Assembly: GCA_946619065.1 (NCBI GenBank)
Contig: CAMOLY010000079.1
Location: 1 to 5,317, forward strand
Origin: an uncultured Clostridia bacterium
GTDB lineage: Bacteria; Bacillota; Clostridia; Oscillospirales; Oscillospiraceae
Direction: 5' to 3'
DNA length: 5,317 nt
Shown here: piece after piece, positions 4,973 to 5,317 of the stretch
Numbering within the stretch: position 1 is the stretch's first letter
Layout of the letters: each line of letters begins with the position of its first letter
Position numbers and translations under genes: made by a program
The notes under the pieces: generated by a model
What the model was told of the DNA's origin: nothing
Database searches by the model: none
The model's input: only the letters and a program-made list of their open reading frames with translations

Positions 4973-5051
4973 AAGGACTCCTTTCCGTTCGCGTCAGCCC
5001 GCAGCGCTGCGTCGCTGGAGCGGGAGACGCTCTCCCGCCTGAAATGCTTGT
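4973..5051 (-). other. Gap between threonine aldolase and dusB with a GC-rich hairpin
   Basis: GCGGGAGA (5020-5027) pairs with TCTCCCGC (5031-5038) around CGC, and a shorter GCAGCGCTGC palindrome lies at 5001-5010. No T-tract follows the hairpin on the minus strand, so it is not a convincing terminator. No good -35/-10 pair is visible. The dus ribosome binding site AAAGGAG is at 4984-4978. The stem may be an attenuator or RNA-processing or stability element, or may have no role. Confidence 0.45.
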
Positions 5052-5317
5052 TTATGATAATGCGCGGTCCAGCGCTTCCAGATCCTCGTCGGTGGTACTC
5101 CACGAGGCTGCGAGCCTGACGACCGTGTGGCGCTCGTCGGTTTGTGTCCAGTAGCTGACCGCCACCTGCTCACGCAGCTTTTCCAGTGCGGTGTTTTCCA
5201 GCACGACGAACTGCTGGTTGGTGGGAGTTTCCAGATAGAAGGGGACCTCGTGCCGCCGCAGAATCTCCTTGAGCCGTTCCGCGGCGTCGATCCCGTGGCG
5301 GCCGATTTCAAAGTAGA
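5052..5317 (-). CDS. Low-specificity L-threonine aldolase, C-terminal part (cut by window edge)
   Basis: Reading the minus strand from 5315 gives 87 residues in frame, ending at the TAA at 5054-5052. The upstream part of the gene lies outside the window. The fragment contains FEIGRHGIDAAERLKEILRR, the stretch VPFYLETPTNQQFVVLEN, SYWTQTDERHTVVRLAASW and STTDEDLEALDRAL. This pattern (a basic helix, the NQ-F strand, a histidine before VVRL-SW, and a final TT-E/D-helix) is that of the small C-terminal domain of PLP-dependent threonine aldolases, which split threonine into glycine and acetaldehyde. The PLP lysine would lie upstream and cannot be checked. Identification is from remembered family pattern. 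A related beta-eliminating lyase is the main alternative. Confidence 0.8.
   Translation of the reverse strand, partial: YFEIGRHGIDAAERLKEILRRHEVPFYLETPTNQQFVVLENTALEKLREQVAVSYWTQTDERHTVVRLAASWSTTDEDLEALDRALS

Noticed and set aside
4994..5311. 105-residue minus-strand frame at the right edge
   Set aside because: It is rich in Ser, Arg, Pro and Thr and has no family pattern. The frame shifted from it gives a clear threonine aldolase C-terminus ending at 5052.

Overview
The window looks like a chromosomal segment from a GC-rich member of the Clostridia, most plausibly the Oscillospiraceae/Ruminococcaceae group. The reasons are strong Shine-Dalgarno sites (GGGAGG, AGGAGA, AAAGGAG), consensus sigma-A promoters with 17-bp spacers, Firmicutes-type versions of every recognisable gene, and a hairpin-rich spacer of a kind familiar from gut Clostridia. 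This assignment is inference; no rRNA or other marker gene is present.

Layout from left to right. Positions 1-290 hold no credible gene. They carry a run of perfect or near-perfect inverted repeats, several abutting each other, and sequences resembling insertion-sequence ends (GTTGCAAAATG and its complement). A minus-strand terminator (about 294-333) then closes a ROK-family sugar kinase gene (359-1303, minus). A 223-bp divergent spacer carries one good promoter for each direction. The plus-strand gene (1527-2108) encodes a small HD-domain phosphohydrolase of unknown substrate. A hairpin at 2115-2143 separates it from a convergent minus-strand cluster.

That cluster reads right to left in transcription order: the C-terminal end of a low-specificity L-threonine aldolase (5052-5317, cut by the window edge), a tRNA-dihydrouridine synthase of the DusB type (4007-4972), an ECF sigma factor (3405-3995), and its probable membrane-bound zinc-finger anti-sigma factor (2174-3388). 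The last three are tightly packed. The sigma-factor ribosome binding site overlaps the dus stop codon, and only 16 bases separate the sigma and anti-sigma genes. They are very probably co-transcribed and partly coupled in translation. Inferred working model: the anti-sigma protein holds the sigma factor through its cytoplasmic zinc-finger end and monitors the cell envelope with a large, unrecognised exported domain.

The most unusual items are the hairpin array at the left edge and the anti-sigma factor's exported part, which has a recent 72-bp tandem duplication in its linker. I see no CRISPR array, tRNA, rRNA, phage or defence gene cluster, and no clear evidence of a wholly new system.
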